Assembly: GCF_014633365.1 (NCBI RefSeq)
Contig: NC_068352.1
Location: 7,246,393-7,310,392, forward strand
Source of the DNA: Diospyros lotus
Lineage: Eukaryota; Streptophyta; Magnoliopsida; Ericales; Ebenaceae
Direction of reading: 5' to 3'
DNA length: 64,000 nt
Shown in pieces: positions 12,036 to 24,373 of this stretch. The translations under genes and the position numbers were made by a program. The notes under the pieces are model-generated. The model was given only the letters and a program-made list of their open reading frames with translations, was not told where the DNA came from and searched no databases. Within the stretch, counting starts at the first letter, position 1. Every line of letters begins with the position of its first letter.

Positions 12036-12955
12036 TGTTAGGTTAGCTAAAGTATGGCACCACACACTCAAGGGGGGGGGGGTGAATTGGGTGTTTTAAA
12101 AATTACTTAAAATTTGAAAATCTCTATTTGAAATAAGGTTTTAATGAGTTAAAACATAAAATATGAAATGTAAAATGCAATGCTTGAAAAATATAAAGTA
12201 AGAATGATAAACGACACAAGGGATTTATAGTGGTTTGGCTAAAGCTAGCCTACTCCACTACCTTAGCTTCCTACTAAGGATTTCCAAATCCACTAAAAGC
12301 TCCTACTTAACCAAGTGGGCCCTCTAGCATAAATTGTTAGGAATATAAACCTTCTACGAAACCCGGTAGGCCCTCTAGCACACAAGCTCTGAATTATAAG
12401 AGAGAATACAATCAAGAAGATTTGAGAGTTGACACTCTTAGTTACAATATCTCTCAAACAATATATACAAAGGTTAAAACAAGATAATATAATTGATATA
12501 TGTAGCCTTTTGAGAGAGAAAATGAAAGCTTAAGCATTAATGAGAAGAATGAATACAATGGTAAGCTCTTGACACTTTATTTTCATTCATTAGGCTTTTC
12601 CAATGCTTTCTTAGGCTGTATTTATAGGCTTCTCCAAAGGTTGAAGAAAAATTAGTCATTATTAGCTATTAAAGCATGAAAAATAGCTTTGGGATAGCCC
12701 CAAGAGCCCCCGCGCAAGGCAGGATGTGTGGGGTAACTCGGGAGCACCTGCATAACGCAGGTTGCAAGGATCATCTTAGGAACCCTTGCAAATGCATGAC
12801 ATCACGTGCATACCCAGTGGATGTGCGATTGTGTGACTATGCACGCGAAGCCTTGGAGATGTACCACCACGTGTGCATTTCCTTAACCCCTGAGGTTTCC
12901 TATTAATTCCTGGAGTTTGTGTTCACTTGCGAGATTCGCATTTTGCTCCAAAATG
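12036..12955 (-). mobile_element. 5' LTR of the truncated copia element, right limit uncertain
   Basis: On the minus strand the LTR ends CTAACCTAACA, followed by ATTGGTATTAGATCT (12021-12035), which resembles an initiator-tRNA-Met primer binding site. Near its end it has the block found in the LTR at 30021-31121 (GTGTGTGGTGCCAT then CTAACA) and, diverged, in the LTR at 56755-58120 (a TTTATAGTGG block). A minus-strand TATA box lies in CCTATAAATACAG near 12610-12630. A run of ten G at about 12073-12083 interrupts the conserved segment. The outer end was not located. Confidence 0.6.
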
Positions 12956-13937
12956 ACATATTTTTTATGGAAACACTCAAATTAACCCATGAATTTCACT
13001 TGGATAAGTTGTGTAGAGGCTAAGAACCTACTCTCACAACTCGCCACAAGGCTCATCATCTCTTGGAGATCCCCTAGGTCACAAGGATCTCTAGGGGGGA
13101 TTCCTCTTAAGCCCATTTGACTAAGCATAAGATAAGTGTCACCCTAGTTAATTGACATGTGTCCCTTCCCAGTTGTTGTGCCACCAAAACCTATAAATAC
13201 CCTTCATGCATTGGGAAATGGACCCTTCTGGGGCACCTACACACCCAAGCAATATTCACTGCATCTTCTACTCTCTCCTTGTACTAACTTAATCATCAGG
13301 GGGCATGCGTGGGTGAGGAATTGACTGCACCACTCATTTAACAATTAGTAATGCTATTTATCAAAAACAAGAGTGAGGTGTTTATACTCGCCAGTATGCG
13401 AGTGAACGTGTAGCACAAATTTAATTTTTGGATGAGTCTAGGTCGATTCACTGGGAGATTATCTATGGAAGAAAATAATTATACCCGAATTTTTGGGATT
13501 TTGGGGTTTGAAAAGAATGTGTTGGAATAAGCTGAGAGTTGTGAAATGAAGTAAACTGTAACTAACTGTAGAAAATCTAGAGTCAAAGCAATTTGAGTGC
13601 TAATCCCATGACTTCCTAATAGATAGATAACCTGAAAACATAAATCTAGACAAATTTTGAGGTTCTGCTATTAAAATGCATCCCAAGATGATGATAGTTC
13701 TAGATCTAGCAATTTCCATACATGATATGTGAGATTCTAAGTTAAGCAACTACCATAAATTAAGATACAATTAATATGCAGAATCAATAAACAGATAACT
13801 CATTTGGATTTGGGTATGATAGCATTTCCAGTTCTAGCAACCTCCATACATGATATGGAGACTCTAAGTTAGGCTTATGCTCCAATCCAAATCCAAAGAT
13901 TCGATGTACCACAATACACAAATTAATTAGACTTCTG
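12956..13937. mobile_element. Unassigned LTR-like sequence
   Basis: No coding domain was found. A plus-strand TATA-like CCTATAAATACCC at about 13190, followed by CT-rich sequence and a TACTAAC stretch, is the usual layout of a gypsy-type LTR promoter and R region. The ends are not resolved. Confidence 0.35.
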
Positions 13938-14122
13938 TTAATGCATTTGAAGTTCAGCTATCTTGGGAAATCTATGGCACTGGACACTGTCCTCGCCTTA
14001 GCCCAAGTATGGGTTTAGCCACACTTCAAATGTTAATGCATTTCAAGTTAGTCTATCTTGGGAAATATATGGCAATGGACACTGTTCTCGCCTTGGCCCA
14101 AGTATGGGTTTAGCCACACATC
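13937..14122. repeat. Tandem duplication, 95-bp unit, two copies
   Basis: GTTAATGCATTT-A-AGTT starts at 13937 and again at 14032. Each copy continues through a TATCTTGGGAAAT-TATGGCA segment to TATGGGTTTAGCCACAC. The two copies differ at about ten bases. Confidence 0.85.
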
Positions 14123-14770
14123 TTCATTATTAAATGCAGGAAATTAAAGGACAAGAAAATGCGAATACAGAATAGTAATTTAAGGTATCTAAATGATCGA
14201 AATTAAATGACAAGAAAATAAAGTTGTTGGAAATTAAATGTAAGAATGAAATTACATAATTTAAAGTGCATGAAATGAAGTTGCTGGAGCAAAAGATAAG
14301 ATCACTTTGTTTTATTGAAAATGGAAAGATACAATGCAAATGAAAAGATACAACAACTTACGTAGAATATAGATTGCAATAAGCAATAAACAAGTATTCT
14401 CCTTAACAAAAAAATAAGAACATTAATACGAACAGGAAATAACAGAACAAGGTATTTTCAACAGAGATCTCTAAACAACATGAAAAGAATAAAACAAGGA
14501 AATGATGATAATTGGGTCACTTCTTGGAAGTAACAAATAAAAATGATAGCAACAAAAAAAAAAAAAAAAGCGTCGTTCTCTATCTGGAAGAGCATAGAAT
14601 ATATAGAACTGTGAATATGGGTCTCTGAAAATTCTCTGACAACGATCCCTTGCCCATTCCTCTGGAAAATTCCTTTAGCCCATCATCTCTTCTCAAGTAC
14701 GCAACATCTATTAATTTATTCAGGCCCATCACTTGGTACATAAATTATAATCGGGAATCACCGCGTGTTG
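14123..14770. other. Repeat-derived sequence without recognisable gene
   Basis: AT-rich sequence with an A(18)-like run near 14550-14570. There is no open frame with a known domain on either strand. It probably belongs to the same LTR-type insertion as the array that follows. Confidence 0.4.
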
Positions 14771-15236
14771 CTGCGAAATAAAGGACATCCGAATGCATGA
14801 AGTGATATCTGGATGTGCAATTCAGGTAACTCTTTCTTGTATTTGGATGTATTGTGTGACATCCGGATGTAACTTTTGAATATTCTCTCTAGTATCCGGA
14901 TGAGTGGTACGATATCCAGATGAGTCTCGCGAGTCTTGTGTCTTGTATCAAAATGTTATAGTGATGTATTCGAGTGAGGCTTCTTTATTTTTCTCTCTAA
15001 CATTCGGATGAGTGGAAATGCATCCAGATGTGCTTAATTAATATCTGGATATGCTATATGACATCTTGATGTGGCTTCTTTGGACTTCACTCTTCTATCT
15101 GGATGTGTTGAGAGACATCCGGATATGGCTTCTTTTCATCTGGATGTCGTGAGAGACGTCCAGATATGGCTTTAGTCTTCTATCAGAATCTACTGAGAGA
15201 CATCCAGATATGTCTTCATGCATTCGGATGCCTTTC
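14770..15236. repeat. Palindrome array built on ACATCCGGATGT
   Basis: About sixteen variants of CATCCGGATG occur in roughly 465 bp, spaced 20-40 bp. One perfect 12-bp palindrome lies at about 14861-14872. Others keep only one arm (for example GTATCCGGATGAG and GACATCCAGATATG). The spacers differ between units, so this is not a simple tandem repeat. Confidence 0.9.
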
Positions 15237-16211
15237 CCAGATATGTTAATGTCCTTTATTTTTTTGCCTCAATTTGAATGCAACACGTTCAATCCAAATA
15301 ATTCCTTGGAACACAAATATAAATGCCAATTTATCACATTTATTTGATAGGAAAGGGATGAAAATATGATAGTATTTGACATGTTTAACCATTAATCAGG
15401 AATCCTCGCATGCCTTCTAACTTGGTTTTTAGGCACAGATTCACTCGAAGAACAGGCTACATAGATCCTGCATAGTTCTATCTCAAGAACCCATGTGGTT
15501 CCATGGAATGGAACCCTTGTAGTTCCAAGGTTCTGGAACCCCTACAGTTCCAAGGCATGGATCCGCCAAGTTCCAAGCCTTGTGAATCTCCTATGATTCC
15601 AAGCCTTGTGAATCCCTCGTAGTTCCAAGCCTTGTGGATCCCTTGTAGTTCCAAGCTTGTGGCTCCCCCGTAGTTCCAAGAGACCTTTACGACTCCAAAG
15701 ATACCACATACCTATGTCTATTACTAACCTTACCTCAGGAAACCATATTTGACTCATATTACATCCTCCCATATCGCCAAGACATCATTTTAATCTACCT
15801 TCGTCAGACAATCTGATGTCACCCGTGACATATTTCCATGAGAAAACACTTTCTAGTTGTTCATCTTGCTCTGCCGTGATTGAATCATTCTCGTACTATA
15901 AATTCAATACTAATGAATCTCTTACGGTACTCACTTAATGTAAGCACATCTTTCAATAGGCAAGTTGCCTAACCACTATAAATATTGGTGCCATTTTCAT
16001 TTATTTTCTTCATTCTCATTCATCTTCATTATATATTTTAATCTTGCAAAATTTGTGAAGCTTATTTCACCTCTTTCTTAAGCATGAATATTTTATTATT
16101 TGTACTTGATATTATTACTTATGTATTTAACTCACTATTTGAAATAAAAAAACTATTTTCAAAAACACAATTCACCCCCTCTCTTAGGTTGCCTCATTAC
16201 TAGGGTTAACA
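15237..16211 (+). mobile_element. Copia-type LTR, 3' part
   Basis: It ends TAGGGTTAACA at 16211, preceded by an AATTCACCCCCTCTCTTAGG block like the 3' ends of the LTRs at 43338-45148 and 30021-31121. A TATA box CACTATAAATATTGG at about 15977 precedes a CT/TTCATT-rich leader, as in related LTRs. The 5' end was not identified. A minisatellite lies within it at 15478-15695. Confidence 0.6.
15478..15695. repeat. Minisatellite of about 26-28 bp, GTAGTTCCAAG...GAATCCC
   Basis: About seven degenerate units of the form GTTCCAAGCCTTGTGGATCC. Several contain inverted pairs (GGAAC/GTTCC) or short palindromes (TTCCATGGAA, GGATCC). Confidence 0.8.
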
Positions 16212-17553
16212 AAAAGAAATCATAGTATTGATCCAAAAGAAAATACTAAATGACTTAAAGTTTGTTCAAGATCTACCCGATGAACTAAAGTAGCAAGAAA
16301 ATAATTTAGGGTTAATAGCCTGGTTTATCCTGAATTTAGGGTCATTTTTCAATTTTATCTTATTTGGAGCTTTGCTTCAATTTGGTCATTGAACTTTAAC
16401 ATTGGCTTCAATTTTATCCTCAATTGCCTGGGCATGTGCCCTAACATATAAGGTGGCGTATTGATGTGTTCAATCTTAGAGCAAAGAGACAAAAATGGTT
16501 GACAGACCTTGGAGGCTGTCAACCATCTAGTGGCCGAAACTTGTTGATAGATTGAGGAATCTGTCGACCGGTCATGAGAATCAGTGAATGGTTTGTTTCG
16601 AATTGTTGACCATTTCCAACAGTGAGGGTTGAAATTTGACACGATTTCTTTTTCATTTCTACAATGAAATTAAAGACGTGTGGCTTAAGGACAATGATAA
16701 CAGGATGGCCTACATCCTATGATGCTTTGTCTGGTCTCCCCCTTATGCCCTCTCTCCCTCTCCTCGTTGTTTGTCTCTTCTGTGGATGATTAGGGTTTTT
16801 GGCATTTGACATTTAAGGGAAAAAGATGAGAAGAACTGTGAGCAATATATTATTAGTTGTAGCAAGCATTGCTATTATTTTCTCTAGGCTATCTCCTCTT
16901 CTCTTCTCTAATTCCAACGACAAAAGCCCTTCTCCCTAGCCCCTCTCTCCTTTGTTTATTCCATTGCTATTGTAGCAACACCAATCGAATAATGGGACTG
17001 CTTGGATATGGTATTCTTTCTTTAAACCCAAAACTAGCTTAATCACCCACAAGAGACTTGGCTAACACATGGGTCTCTCTGTGGGGGTTCATCCACATTA
17101 GGAGCATGAATTGACTAGCTTTCCTGTATTTTCAGGAGATGCATTGGTCATCTGATTTTCTATTTAAGACAGTAAGAGACTAGTTGGTGGAGTTGTTCAG
17201 GAGCTACTGGAGGCAAGAGTTGTTGCCACTGAAGGAGATTCCAGCCTCTTCATCAGTTGCAGGTATTTGATGGTCTATAATATTAATTTCATTTTGTTTT
17301 TAGTATTGTAATGAGACATTAGTCTCGTTGAACTTTTCATTTTTTGAAGAAAACTTGTATAGTACAAATTCTATGTAAAATGAAGATGAAGCAATCAAGA
17401 GTTGGTAACTCCCAGGAGTAAGAAGGCCAAGAGAGATATCTTCGCCCATGAAATGGGTGTTGGTGGTGTGTCCCAAAATAATACTATTGATTAAATCCAG
17501 AGGCTCAAATTTAATCAATAAGCATAAAAGTTGATGTTCACCCCATATGAATT
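16212..17553. other. Gene-free repeat-derived segment
   Basis: No domain-bearing frame was found. A small GTCGACCGG/GTTGACAG/CTGTCAACC cluster is at 16497-16615. A CT-rich stretch (16740-16800) and two TCTCTC-rich blocks follow. I see no terminal repeats. Confidence 0.4.
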
Positions 17554-17800
17554 CATGAGTTTATTTATGTATGAGATACATGATGAAAAACTTAATGCAT
17601 GTGCAAAGTGAAACCTTCAAATTAAATTTGATTTATTTTAAATCATGAGTTGGTTCTGTATGAGATACATAATGGGAAAATTTAATGCATATGCAAAGTG
17701 AAACCTTCAAATTAAATTTGATTTATTTTGAATGCATGAGTTGGTTATGTATGATATACATAATGGAAAAACTTAATGCATGTGAAAAGTTAGACCTCTA
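17554..17800. repeat. Tandem repeat, about 90-bp unit, 2.7 copies
   Basis: CATGAGTT begins at 17554, 17644 and 17735. Each unit continues through GTATGAGATACAT, TTAATGCAT and AAACCTTCAAATTAAATTTG. Confidence 0.9.
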
Positions 17801-18004
17801 AATAAAGACCAAAATCTTCCCAAATTGTGCAATCTAATATTAGATTATAACGATAAATAAGATTTATCGTTGTCCTCTATTGTTGTAGGTGATCATCAAC
17901 TCGATTGGGTGCACTCTGACTGCCATAGATGGGAGGGTGCATTTCATGAGAGATCGGTGCCTATCTAAGCATGAGATGTTGTTGGTTACCCCACACGGAT
18001 ATGG

Positions 18005-18290
18005 CCTAGAAACCACCGTAGTATTCTAGTCATAGACGTTTAAGTGGATCGCCGACAAAGACGATGGGTAAAATCTAAACATGTTATCATCCTAGAAACC
18101 ACCATAGTGTTGTGGATGGGTGGTATGGGGGAAGAAGGTCAAATCTCACATGAGATGTGATAGGCAAGAGTTGACCACTCGAATATGTGGGTATCCTTAG
18201 AAACCACCATAGCTTTGTAGGGTATTCATGTAGGAGAGAACTCGATCACCCTCCCCGAGTCCCTCTCGGGATTCACATTTTCCACCTTGG
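18005..18290. repeat. Degenerate tandem motif CCTAGAAACCACC
   Basis: CCTAGAAACCACCGTAG (18005), CCTAGAAACCACCATAG (18091) and CCTTAGAAACCACCATAG (18195) recur in loosely similar contexts mentioning GGGT and ATGAGATG blocks. Spacings of 86 and 104 bp show decay. Confidence 0.7.
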
Positions 18291-18668
18291 GAAATGTGGG
18301 ATTCAAAAAATTGAGTGGGAGGCACCATTTTGTTTGAGACTGAAACTAAGTGGTTATGCATGATTAAATCAAACTAACAATCATTTAGTTTTTTTCTTGC
18401 AGCATTTTAAATTACAAATTTTATAAACCCTATCTCGCACTCATTGGGAAAAATCTTTATAATTGGACCTAACTATTAGGATTGGATAAGAAACTTAAAA
18501 TATGTTTTAAATAAGGACAATAATGGTGGGTTTATGGAAATTGTTGTCCCTATTTCGATATGTAAGGGCTCTAGTGAGGGAGAATGTGCCACATGAGAGT
18601 GAATGAGGGAGCTGTATGGAGAGGATAGTAGAACAACTAGATATGTGATATCTAGATAGTTGTTCGGG

Positions 18669-19909
18669 TGGCCAGCAGCTGTCGAACCACTCCAGAATTA
18701 GATATCTATGTATCTCTTCTCTAGTTTGCAGCAAAGTGCACCCTAGGTCATCTCTCACAAGGAGCCTCACTTTCGTCTACTAACAAGGAGAACCAATATA
18801 AACAACAGTTTGTTTGGGGGGGGTTTTGACAGAAAACTAAGTAACAAAACAGAAAGACAAGGATAGATGAAAATCAGTAAATGAAATGCAACCAGCTGTG
18901 TATTTGTCCCCTCTGTGAAATCTTCCTCGTCCAACCTATAAATCTTGGCTTGTTAGGTGTTTTAATCTCCGGATAACAAGCTTAAAGCATCCCCAACAAC
19001 CGTCCAAGGATTAGAATGATTGGAACAACAAAATGAATACAAAAATCTCTTATAAACAAAATGCAACCATTCACTCTCTATTCAACACATCCGGAGCTAT
19101 GCAAGAACAACCATTCAAACACATTATATTCATTTCCGAGATGTTATACCAACCGGCTACAACACTCTGTTCTCTTAAGCATTTAACAGAAAATGAATCC
19201 ATGCAAATTCACACAAACCTGCCATGAACTCCATGCATTCGAAAATCTGCTCAAACTAAACCAAATGGAAATGAATAAGATTAAAACAAACAAACCAGGT
19301 TTTTGCAGCTCATCCGGGACTCAGATTCCACACGGGTTCAAGATACACAACCAGTTACAATAGCTCTAGCCTTTCATTACAGCAAGAAAGACAAAATGGA
19401 GAAAACAGAAAAATGCTAACAACAAGAAAAACGGCCAGAATCTCCTCTCTCTTTTTTTTCTCTTCTGGAAATAAGTGCTAAGAGGCCTTAAATACATGGC
19501 TAATAAAGGAAGAGCTAGGAAGGCTAGGGTTGGGCCTAGTCCAACAGAAAAGAAAAGAAACAGAAGAGAGATAAGTGAGCCCAAAACAGCAAAATCGAGC
19601 AGCCCAAATCTGCTCCTTGAAAGTGAGCCCAAGCTCCTTTAGATGAGTCCCACAATTGCCCAAGGCCGGCCTACCCTCATGAAGTCCGAAATGAGCCACT
19701 TCAAGTCTTTTCCAGCTGCTTCTCTAGCGCATCCAATATTCCCTAAAGCTAAGCAAGCTTGGATCCATAGAAGTAAGATAGAAAATAGTGTAAGGACGAT
19801 TTGAAGTATAATAAAATAGAAACAATGAAAGATCAGCAAAAATTACTTCAAATGGCGTAATAAGACTGAGGTGAAATGCCAAAATATAGCATAAATATGC
19901 ATGCTATCA
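18669..19909 (-). mobile_element. Solo LTR H2, 1241 bp, target duplication TCGGG
   Basis: The plus-strand ends are TGGCCAGC and GCATGCTATCA. Identical 5-bp flanks TCGGG lie at 18664-18668 and 19910-19914. It is an inverted copy of solo LTR H1 (24382-25644), with high similarity along the full length. No coding content; open frames of 60-97 codons inside are shared shadows of the LTR. Confidence 0.95.
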
Positions 19910-19914
19910 TCGGG

Positions 19915-21102
19915 TCTATGATAACAGAGGTCTTAGATGTAGGAGACCACATCCTTAAAAGGATTAATATTATTGATTAGTTAGACGCTTTGGGATTCTA
20001 CATGAATGTTGACCTGCAAATGGACCTCATCCTCCAATCACTTCCAAATTCATTCACCATGTTCACTTTGAACAAGGAATATGCACACACTTCTCGAGTT
20101 ATTAAAGAATTTAATGACAACCCAGGCCCATCTCAGGGAGAAGAAGCAAGAAAGAGTTCTTGCTGGTGCTTCCTCTTTTAGAACCTCTAATAGAAGGAAA
20201 AGTTCTTTCAAAATAAAGAAGTTGGGCCCGAAGAGGGAAATCTCCAAGTTGAAGGAGAAGGGATTAAATAGAAAGTGTTTCCATTGCCAAAGGGATGAAC
20301 ATCAAAAGAGGGATTGCCCGGTGCTTCTTCACAACTTGAGAGTTAAGCAGGGTGAGAATCAAGGCTTCTTGTAATAAAGATGATAAATTCGATTGGTCAT
20401 TCTCCCATCTCATGGATACTTGATTAAGTTGCAACCTCGCATATATGTGTTCGCATGCAAGATCTAGAGAGGAGTAGGCCACTTGAGAAGCGGGAAGTTA
20501 TCCTTAGAGTGGGAAATGGTGCCACTGTAGAACCATTAGCTATAGGGACAACTTTGGTCACTCTACACTCCGGGCATGCATTAACACTAAAAAATTGCTT
20601 ATATTTACCAAATGCATTTCGAAATGTAGTGTCCATTTCGAGGCTTGTAAAAGATGTTTATAAACATTCTTTCTCAAGCAACGAATGACATATCCATTAT
20701 TGTAATGAGATTGTTGGCAAGGGAATTATGCTAAATGGTCTTCAGATTTTAGAGTTCCACAAAAGTATCAAGCAGAGGGATGTAAATGTTGCATCCAGTA
20801 GCAACGGGAAGTGTTCTCGTGGTGACGACGTTGTCCTTAAACATTTATGATATCATAGACTAAGCCATATAAATGAGAAAAGGATAAGAGAATTGGCCAA
20901 AAGAGGATTGATTGATCCAGTCGGTTCTGAACTGGGGCTAACTTGTGAATCCTACCTTCTCGGGAAAATGGCCAAGTTACGTCGGACAAAGTGGGAGAGC
21001 CAATGAATTTATAGGGTTAATCCACACAGATGTATGTGGGTCATTCTCTATAATGGTAAGAGGTGGTTATAACTACTTTACAACCTTTTTCGATGACTTG
21101 TC
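19915..21102 (+). pseudogene. Ty1/copia gag-protease-integrase fragment
   Basis: Decayed plus-strand copia polyprotein from a lineage different from the Sirevirus-like elements. The gag part reads LGFYMNVDLQMDLILQSLP (19987 on). The CCHC knuckle is CFHCQRDEHQKRDC (about 20275-20320, with E where G is usual). The protease-flank motif is LRVGNGATVEPLAIG (20500-20560). The GAG-pre-integrase region includes HINEKRIRELAKRGLID, and the integrase start is IHTDVCGSF (about 21015-21050). Frames change several times. It is cut on the left by solo LTR H2 and on the right at 21102 by repeat J. Confidence 0.85.
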
Positions 21103-21470
21103 TGAAAGGAAACACCAACTATTGGAGTATCAATGCAAGGGTTTAACTGAATTTTCAAAACTTTTTTGAAAAACCAATAAAATGGCAACAGAAACATAAA
21201 CCAAAAACACCCTTGCAAGACTCGTTTCAATGTCCATATGCTATCTGAAAACTAAACCATGCCATAAGGGGTTTAGTAGGTATACCTTTCAATACTTGAA
21301 GGCTGATGCAGAGGTTGAATCTTTCTGTTGGCAGCAACTCCTTGCTCCAAAATCAGCTCCTGAACTTGTTTCGATTAGATCAAACCGTCCCTGAAAATAC
21401 GAAGGGCCTATCAAGTTCACGCTCTAGAGAGATGGTGAATCCCACTACTCTCTCTTTGTGTTAGACAAAG
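21103..21470. mobile_element. LTR-like repeat family J, copy 2 (partial)
   Basis: It starts with TG directly after the copia integrase GATGACTTGTC and aligns with 3983-4340 (a GTATCAATGCAA-GG block, CCTTGCAAGACTC, CCATAAGGGG and a GGTATACCT block). It joins a different LTR near 21470. Confidence 0.65.
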
Positions 21471-23028
21471 AGAGTAAGCAGCGACTAGTTGCAACACTAG
21501 TAGTAGAGGCGGCCTTGCAACAACTAAGGGCAGCTGGTGGTGGTCGTGGAGAGCGACGAAGGCGACTAGCTGAAGTAATGGTGAGGGACGATGGCTGGTT
21601 GCACACAAGCAGCATGCGTGGGGAGGCTGGCCGCGATAGTAGCACGCGGATGGCGACCGACCGATGGTTGTGCGGGGTCAAGGATAGCCAGCGGTGGTGC
21701 TCGCGCTAGTAGGTGGCGGCGACCAGTAGAGGCCAAGCGGTGGGTGGCGAGTAGGTTGTGCATGCAGGTATGGTTGTTTGGGTGCATAAAGGAGAAGCAG
21801 GAAGAAGAAAAAGAAGAAGGGAAGAAGAAAAAAAGAAAAAAGGAAGAAAAAAAAAAGAAAAGGAAAGGAAAGGAAAATAGAAAAAAAAAAGTGAAAAAAT
21901 AAGAAAAAGTCTCCGAAAAATCCTAAAAAATTCTAGGAATTTATTTGGGGCTAAAGGAGTATGCTGAAGCTAGGAAATTATTCAAGCACGCGTTTTGAGG
22001 TTAACGCATGCATACCGAGAAAGCCTGAGAGGCTAAGTCAAGGTGAGTAATTTCTCTCAAAATTATTTTATGAATTGTAGTGGTGGGAAAATGTTTGAGA
22101 AATTATTTAGTATAGAATTATTAAGGAAAAATGAGAAGAAATAGAGGAAAAGTATAAGAAATTAGGAAAAATATAACATTGATATCCTTGAATAAATATA
22201 ATGGCCAGGATACGTTGAGGTTTCGAATTAAGTATGCTAGAAGCTTGGCACGAGAATCAAGATATTTTGAGATACATTTAAGGTAAGTGGTCTAACCCTA
22301 AACCCGATTTTATGTAAATGGTTTTATCATATTGTCATGCCTTGATGTGAATATGTCATGTAGATTGCACTTACATGTTATGATGAAATGTACATATGTT
22401 CATGATGATATTGTTGATCATGCATCGCATCTGTTTGAGAGTACGGGCTGGCACCGCTACTCTACCAAGGGTGCACCCATACACCTTGGCATGGTAAGGA
22501 AGCCGTAAAAATGGGGAGTAACATTAAGGTGTGGTCGGCTCAAACGAAAGGAAAAGGAAAAGGACATTTTGCATATTGCATCTATGCACGATATATGATT
22601 TTGTACCCTTACTTAGATGATTCATCATCTAACTTGGATTTTGTCCTTGAAATATTCGAACGTTCTAGATGGAGATTATAGTAGAAACAAGGATAAAAGA
22701 GGCATGTAATGGAACTTAGCAAAAGTGCATGATGTAATGGTTATATGTGTTATGTTGCCTATATATTTAAGTTCTGCTACTTTGAATTCTGAACGTTTTG
22801 AAGAATGACAATATATAACCTTATATTATGGTTAATGTTAAAGATTAAGGTTCGATTCTTAGCTTCTGCATTTGATGTTTATGATGATTTTCATTCAAGA
22901 TAGATGAATGGAAATTTTGGGATAGATACGAGGAAAGATATGGTTAGCATTAGTTTTGAATAGAAAAAAAAGATTACTATCCAAAATTGTCCCAAGTTAT
23001 AACACGCACGAGAAAGTAGGGTGTTACA
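21471..23028 (+). mobile_element. Partial LTR related to family C
   Basis: It has the same architecture as solo LTR C: a GC-rich block (21490-21760), an A/G-rich run (21790-21900), a TTGGGGCTAAAGGAGTATGC-type segment matching 7630-7660, and a GTGTTACA end at 23028. The 5' end is missing at the junction with repeat J. The 60-103-codon frames in the GC-rich block are compositional. Confidence 0.65.
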
Positions 23029-23855
23029 CTTGCCCCCAATAATGGCTTTGCCTCTACCTAGAATGGCATAAGAAGATCAAGTGAGCCACAAGGCTCAGCA
23101 AGTTCAAGTAAAAGGAATAATTTATAGAATTTGCAAAATCATGGTGACAACGAAATAGAGTGAAAACAAATCAAATATTAATATAGATATATATATTAGG
23201 GGATCACATCTCATGAATTTTTCAATCAAAATTGTCATTCATGCCACCATGTATAATTATGCAAGTATGCATATCCATCTCTTGTGCATACATTATAAGT
23301 GAAGATCTCACAAATCCCATAAGCTCATAAGCCACTATGCAAGGTATGCAAAACGCATCATGTTAACAATTCAACACATATAATAGTGAGCACTACCTGC
23401 CGAGTTATGGCCATCTCGACCCGTACTAGGAGCTCCTAGGGTACCCTCTTTCCTAGCTCAAAATAGTAGGTGCACTAGATTTATAATAATATGATGCATC
23501 AAAACACAGTCATGTAACTTATGCAAAAAATGCAAGGTTTCCAAAACTAATACCTTGCACACACTGCACATATATATAGATCCACATGTTGATAACAAAC
23601 CATTGCTAGCAAGCACAATCTTTATAATTATGTCTCCATTTACGTTAATGCTCATATTACTCATGTTAGCCCATTAACAAAATTGTTTTGATTTGATCAT
23701 AGAGGATCGACAAATGTGGCACAAGGTACTTGAATACGAGATTTGGTTGTAATATATATATATATATTTGCAGGTGTTACATTCGAATGGATTAATAACA
23801 TTTGGATATGGCATATGGATTTCTATGAGTGGCACTCGGATATGGCATATATGTT
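23029..23855. mobile_element. Repeat-derived segment
   Basis: The first 80 bp resemble 5890-5970. No protein domain was found. It ends in a TA run (23751-23766) before the minisatellite. Confidence 0.4.
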
Positions 23856-23858
23856 TCT

Positions 23859-24125
23859 GAGAGATGCATTCGGATGGCTCATGGCACATTCGGATGTGAC
23901 ATATAGGTTTGTGAGAGATGCATTCAAATAGCTCATGGCTCATGGCACATTCAGATGTGACATATAGGTTTGTGAAAGATGTATTTGGATGGCTCATGGC
24001 ACATTCGGATGTGACATATAGGTTTGTGAGAGATGCATTTGAATGGCTCATGGCACATTTGGATGTAACATATTGGTTTGTGAGAGATTCATTCAGATGG
24101 CTCATGGCACATTCGAATGTGGGCT
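23859..24125. repeat. 54-bp minisatellite, about 4.7 copies
   Basis: The unit is GAGAGATGCATTCGGATGGC, then TCATGGCACATTCGGATGTG, then ACATATAGGTTTGT. Units are 54 bp except one that has a 7-bp duplication of TCATGGC. Each holds two half-palindromes of the CATCCGGATG type, linking it to the array at 14770-15236. Its 143-codon minus-strand open frame is a translation of the repeat. Confidence 0.93.
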
Positions 24126-24373
24126 ATTAGCTTTGAGTCTTATATTCAGATGATACAATGCCTATTCGGATGGACCCTGGTGTGTTTTATGTCTTACATT
24201 CGGATATGTCTTGGGTGTATTTGGATGTTTATGCTAAACATTTGACCATGGATACACGACTAAGCTCAATCATGTACATAAGTGGATAAGGCTTCGTATC
24301 TACATCTATGCCAACAAAATGCCACTCACTGAAGGAAGCTTGGGGTGAAAACAAACCCCATTTGATACCGCAA

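Noticed and set aside
23674..24105. 143-codon minus-strand ORF with repeated MSH-NES-TN-YVTS
   Set aside because: It is the translation of the 54-bp minisatellite (54 is divisible by 3, so the frame stays open); no start context or homology.
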